NCBI GenBank assembly: GCA_014204635.1
Contig: JACHLS010000016.1
Coordinates: 1 to 64,000, forward strand
Source of the DNA: Sporosarcina luteola
GTDB taxonomy: Bacteria; Bacillota; Bacilli; Bacillales_A; Planococcaceae
DNA length: 64,000 nt
Reading direction: 5' to 3'
Shown here: positions 61,113 to 64,000 of the stretch, in pieces
Position numbering within the stretch: position 1 is the first letter of the stretch
How the letters are laid out: each line of letters starts with the position of its first letter
Translations under genes and position numbers: made by a program
The notes under the pieces: generated by a model
Database searches by the model: none
The model's input: only the letters and a program-made list of their open reading frames with translations
What the model was told of the DNA's origin: nothing

Positions 61113-62405
61113 ATGAATATATATGCGTGGATCGGTATAATCGGGATTCTCCTATTCACTTACCTGCCACTTTGCAAGAAAACGAATCGGACGAAAAAAG
61201 AGTTCCTGAAAGCTGCCGCAACCACTCTAGTCGTGCTTGGTATTTTAACAGCCGTCCTCATTTTTCATATCAATTATCTATTTGCCCTTCTGGTCGGCTT
61301 CATGATTTTCATATTATTGGACAAAAAAACTTACACAAAAGTTAGGTTAATCATCTATGGTTCCATTGCTCTTCTCATCATTATCACAGCTTATTTCCTG
61401 TTAAGAGACAACCCAGATTATGTGCTGAACCATTTGGAGAAATATCCACAAATGTCTTCATTTTATGCTGCCCAAAATGGCGATGAGCTCATCGTGTATG
61501 AAGCGGACACGGTTCGTCCCCTGGCCAGTACTGTGAAAATTTTAGTAGCTGCTGAATATGCGATGCAAGTTGAGGCAGGTAAGCAAAACCCAGATGCCTT
61601 CATTCCATTAGCCGACTTGGATCGTTTCTATGTTCGAAATACAGACGGAGGGGCACATGCAAGCTGGTTAGAGGCATTGAAGGATGATGAGAAAATAAAG
61701 GATGGGAAAGTGACCTTGCATGAAGTGGCAAAAGGAATGATCACCTACAGTTCCAATGCCAATACGGATTACTTGATCAATGTATTAGGAACCCATGAAA
61801 TCGATAACCGGGCACAGCAACTCGGCCTTACACAACATGAGCCAATCTATCCGCTTGTCGGGGCTTTACTCATTCCTCTTGAAACGGATGCGAAAACAGT
61901 CGAGTCACTTGAATCCATTCCGATGGAGAAGTACCGTCAATTAGCGATGGAACTTAGCGGAAAAATGCAGACTGGGGAGATTCAAGCGAATGAATTATCA
62001 TACAATGCCTCCTTGGATATCCAACGAGTCTGGTCAAATCGGCTTATTGGCGCAACCGCCCGTGATTACGGAAGGCTGCTCAACATCATCTCAAATGATG
62101 AATTGCCAGAAACAGCTGCTGGGATATTGCGTGATTTAATGGAGTGGCCAATGGAATTTAATAGGGATAACGCGAAAAGGTTTCGCCATCTAGGTGCAAA
62201 AGGCGGCTCAACAGCATTTATCTTAAATGATGCACTATATGCAGATGAGCTCGAAGGCAACCAATTTGTAATAGTCCTCCTCATGGATGATCTGAATCTT
62301 TGGCAAAGTTTTTTATTGCAACATAACATGAATTCTTTCGAATCAAAGTTTATAGGAAGTGAAACGTTTCGTAAGAAGGTGATGAGTGTATTAGGGAAAG
62401 GTTAG
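61113..62405 (+). CDS. Membrane-anchored class A beta-lactamase-like hydrolase
   Basis: 430-residue protein. Four N-terminal membrane segments (residues ~4-22, ~33-55, ~57-75, ~82-100) anchor an outside serine hydrolase domain. SxxK is ASTVKILVA near residue 135, SxN is YSSNANTDYL near residue 212, and KGGST near residue 365 replaces KTG. The Glu of the omega loop is not obvious. ATG 61113 after AAAAGGGAG. Forms an operon with the XRE and small membrane genes; may be a penicillin-recognising sensor or enzyme. Confidence 0.82.
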   Translation: MNIYAWIGIIGILLFTYLPLCKKTNRTKKEFLKAAATTLVVLGILTAVLIFHINYLFALLVGFMIFILLDKKTYTKVRLIIYGSIALLIIITAYFLLRDNPDYVLNHLEKYPQMSSFYAAQNGDELIVYEADTVRPLASTVKILVAAEYAMQVEAGKQNPDAFIPLADLDRFYVRNTDGGAHASWLEALKDDEKIKDGKVTLHEVAKGMITYSSNANTDYLINVLGTHEIDNRAQQLGLTQHEPIYPLVGALLIPLETDAKTVESLESIPMEKYRQLAMELSGKMQTGEIQANELSYNASLDIQRVWSNRLIGATARDYGRLLNIISNDELPETAAGILRDLMEWPMEFNRDNAKRFRHLGAKGGSTAFILNDALYADELEGNQFVIVLLMDDLNLWQSFLLQHNMNSFESKFIGSETFRKKVMSVLGKG

Positions 62406-62439
62406 CATTTGGCTTTTTCTGTCCGGTAGGCTAAACGGT

Positions 62440-62520
62440 GGTTTTTTCTTAAAGTCAGTGGTATCGCCTCATGAGACAGGGACGGGAAACGTGAATCGTC
62501 AGTGATAATCACGGAATGCC
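62440..62520. repeat. Decayed 21-bp repeats
   Basis: CGGTGGT, AGTGGTATC, and CAGTGATAATC-like segments recur at steps of about 21 bases. Weak, but the GTGRTAA core is that of the arrays at 18681 and 51345. Confidence 0.3.
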
Positions 62521-62539
62521 GCCTGTATGAAACTCCTGA

Positions 62540-62710
62540 ATGTATCCCTATTGCTGGCATCCATCTACCAATCATTCAAACGCCGATGTCCCCTTTCAAT
62601 CTGTCGCGTATATTTATACGTTAAAACACATGGCAGGACCGCATTACCGTTTGGAGAATGAGTTTAAACAAGTAGACATAAATCTTTATACAGATGGAAT
62701 GTTATTATGA
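62540..62710 (+). pseudogene. Possible gene remnant, 56 codons
   Basis: Open frame ATG 62540 to TGA 62708 whose product ends FKQVDINLYTDGMLL after VAYIYTLKHMAGPHYRLENE. It reads like a protein C-terminus but has no ribosome site and no recognised family; possibly a truncated gene that used the hairpin at 62709 as terminator. Confidence 0.25.
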
Positions 62711-62752
62711 TAAAGGATTCACACCTTCGACATAAGGTGTGAATCCTTTATC
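62709..62752 (+). terminator. Strong hairpin, 19-bp perfect arms
   Basis: GATAAAGGATTCACACCTT, loop CGACAT, exact complement. Lacks a long T-run on the plus strand. Confidence 0.75.
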
Positions 62753-62911
62753 GTTTACCTGCACGGCACATGCCGCTGCCACAAGACAATTGGAACCACT
62801 TCTAAATAGCAGGTTCTCATTCCTTCTCATAAGATGAGGAACTATTCCCTGCCAACTTTCTATTTCTCAGAAAAATGTTCTATACTTAGTGCTAGAAGGA
62901 GTGTGAGGCAC

Positions 62912-63880
62912 ATGGGTCGAAAACGTTACAGTAATCTCAATTCTGCAGCTACAACAGCAACTTTAAAGGACATCTTGCGTTGGCAAAAAGAGCGGAGAGG
63001 AAAACAAAAGGATGAAAGTTTCCGCATTGGCCAATCGGAAGTGAAGCAACAGGCACTGCTAAACAGCAATCAAGATGCATTAACGATCACATGGATTGGG
63101 CATTCCACTTTTCTCCTGCAAATTGCCGGTCTGACGATTGTAACCGATCCAGTTTGGGCTCATCGGATGGGGTTTAGCCGCAGACTGGAAGAGCCAGGAC
63201 TGTCGTTGGATGAGATCCCGCCAGTCGATATCATTCTGCTATCGCATTCTCATTATGACCATTTACATTTGGGATCTTTAAGAAAAATAAAAGGCTCGCC
63301 TGCCATCCTCGTCCCGGAAGGACTTGGACAATTTATGCGAAAGCGAATGAAAGGAAATCAAGTATACGAGTTGCCATGGTGGGGGCATATGAGCATGGGA
63401 GCGATTGACATCCATTTCGTACCCGCACAGCATTGGACCAAACGTACATTGACCGATACCAATACATCACACTGGGGTGGATGGGTCATTCAACGATCGG
63501 CGAATGCAGGGCCTGCTGAAGTACAAGCTGATACAATATACTTCGCTGGGGACAGTGGATATTTTCAAGGGTTCCGCGAAATCGGCGAGAGGTTTCCATC
63601 CATTACATATGCGCTCATGCCAATCGGAGCGTACGAACCTGAATGGTTCATGGGGACGCAGCATGTCACGCCGGAAGAAGCGATACAGGCCTTTATTGAC
63701 GTAGGAGCGGAGCAATTCATTCCTATGCATTACGGTGCATTTCGCCTAGCCGATGACACAACAGAGGAAGCATTAGAACGCTTGCTTGCCGAATGGGAAA
63801 GGCGCAAATTGGATTCCATCCGTCTGCGGCTGCTAAAGCATGGTGAAACACTTATGCAATCGACGGAATTAACATCATAG
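62912..63880 (+). CDS. MBL-fold metallohydrolase (NAPE-PLD/UlaG-like)
   Basis: 322-residue zinc hydrolase: the ligand motif LLSHSHYDHLHLG (HxHxDH), then AQHWTKRTL, YFAGDSGYFQGF and PMHYGAF fit the NAPE-PLD/UlaG-like branch of the metallo-beta-lactamase superfamily. ATG 62912 after AGAAGGAG. Cytoplasmic, single gene; substrate not predictable, though phosphodiesterase or lactonase activity is usual for the branch. Confidence 0.92.
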   Translation: MGRKRYSNLNSAATTATLKDILRWQKERRGKQKDESFRIGQSEVKQQALLNSNQDALTITWIGHSTFLLQIAGLTIVTDPVWAHRMGFSRRLEEPGLSLDEIPPVDIILLSHSHYDHLHLGSLRKIKGSPAILVPEGLGQFMRKRMKGNQVYELPWWGHMSMGAIDIHFVPAQHWTKRTLTDTNTSHWGGWVIQRSANAGPAEVQADTIYFAGDSGYFQGFREIGERFPSITYALMPIGAYEPEWFMGTQHVTPEEAIQAFIDVGAEQFIPMHYGAFRLADDTTEEALERLLAEWERRKLDSIRLRLLKHGETLMQSTELTS

Positions 63881-63904
63881 CTCTATGTATATACTGAACA
63901 ATTA

Positions 63905-63946
63905 TAAGGCGACCCTATTAGGATGATAGTCGGTGTCGTCTTTTTT
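63905..63946 (+). terminator. Terminator of the MBL gene
   Basis: AAGGCGACC / GGTGTCGTCTT arms with T-run; a similar hairpin lies near 51776-51806. Confidence 0.75.
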
Positions 63947-64000
63947 ATTTGCAAACCACCTCACCCAAAAGGAATGTCCGGATCAACTTCCAGCCCCTTT

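Overview
The window reads as the chromosome of a low-to-moderate GC Gram-positive bacterium of the order Bacillales, most likely a Planococcaceae member (Sporosarcina-like). This is inferred from strong AGGAGG-type ribosome binding sites with frequent TTG/GTG starts, sigma-B promoters in front of CsbD- and YflT-type stress genes, a T-box in front of proS, a Fur box, and many Bacillus-type families (YqeY, DUF3243, YxlEFG, CtaG, MhqR/MhqO-like). It is mostly core or lightly accessory chromosome; no phage, plasmid, CRISPR, rRNA or tRNA was seen.

Layout. 1-89: 5' end of a group IIC intron placed directly after the terminator of an ArsR-type regulator. 0.1-5 kb: regulator, L,D-transpeptidase, a small glycine-rich protein, an overlapping DUF6323/DUF6179 pair, a serine hydrolase. 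5.35-6.13 kb: a tandem array of about 38 twenty-base units. 6.3-11 kb: SLC13/DASS transporter, MFS transporter, chemoreceptor. 11.3-14.9 kb: a four-gene unit with a Tat-exported gluconate-dehydrogenase-like subunit 3, a GMC oxidoreductase and its own TatA and TatC. 15-22.5 kb: PQQ-type sugar dehydrogenase, orphan flagellin, stress proteins, YxlEFG-like ABC set, PfkB kinase. 23-29.7 kb: AlaX-like editing protein, a sucrose-phosphate synthase/phosphatase-like pair behind a sigma-B-type promoter, proS with T-box leader, YqeY. 29.8-35.2 kb: small regulators, nitroreductase with Fur box, Nudix, GNATs and small membrane proteins. 35.4-45.4 kb: ECF sigma/anti-sigma pair, a MarR-controlled aromatic-degradation-like operon, a bacitracin-type two-component/ABC set. 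45.5-49 kb: two divergent regulator/transporter pairs (XRE-cupin with LysE, XRE-cupin with LctP) with visible operators. 50-51.6 kb: CtaG and a 42-bp tandem array.

51.9-56.9 kb is the most striking locus: a complete compact class III lanthipeptide cluster on the minus strand. It has a 41-residue precursor with a Ser-x2-Ser-x2-Cys labionin-type motif behind a consensus promoter, an attenuating hairpin, a 907-residue LanKC synthetase (lyase, kinase and zinc-ligand-less cyclase domains), and an ABC exporter without peptidase domain.

57.7-64 kb: TetR/DHA2 efflux pair with two matched operators over the promoter, an XRE/membrane/beta-lactamase-like trio, and an MBL-fold hydrolase. A recurring theme is intergenic tandem repeats with a 20-21-bp half-unit, seen as three clear arrays and two decayed ones.
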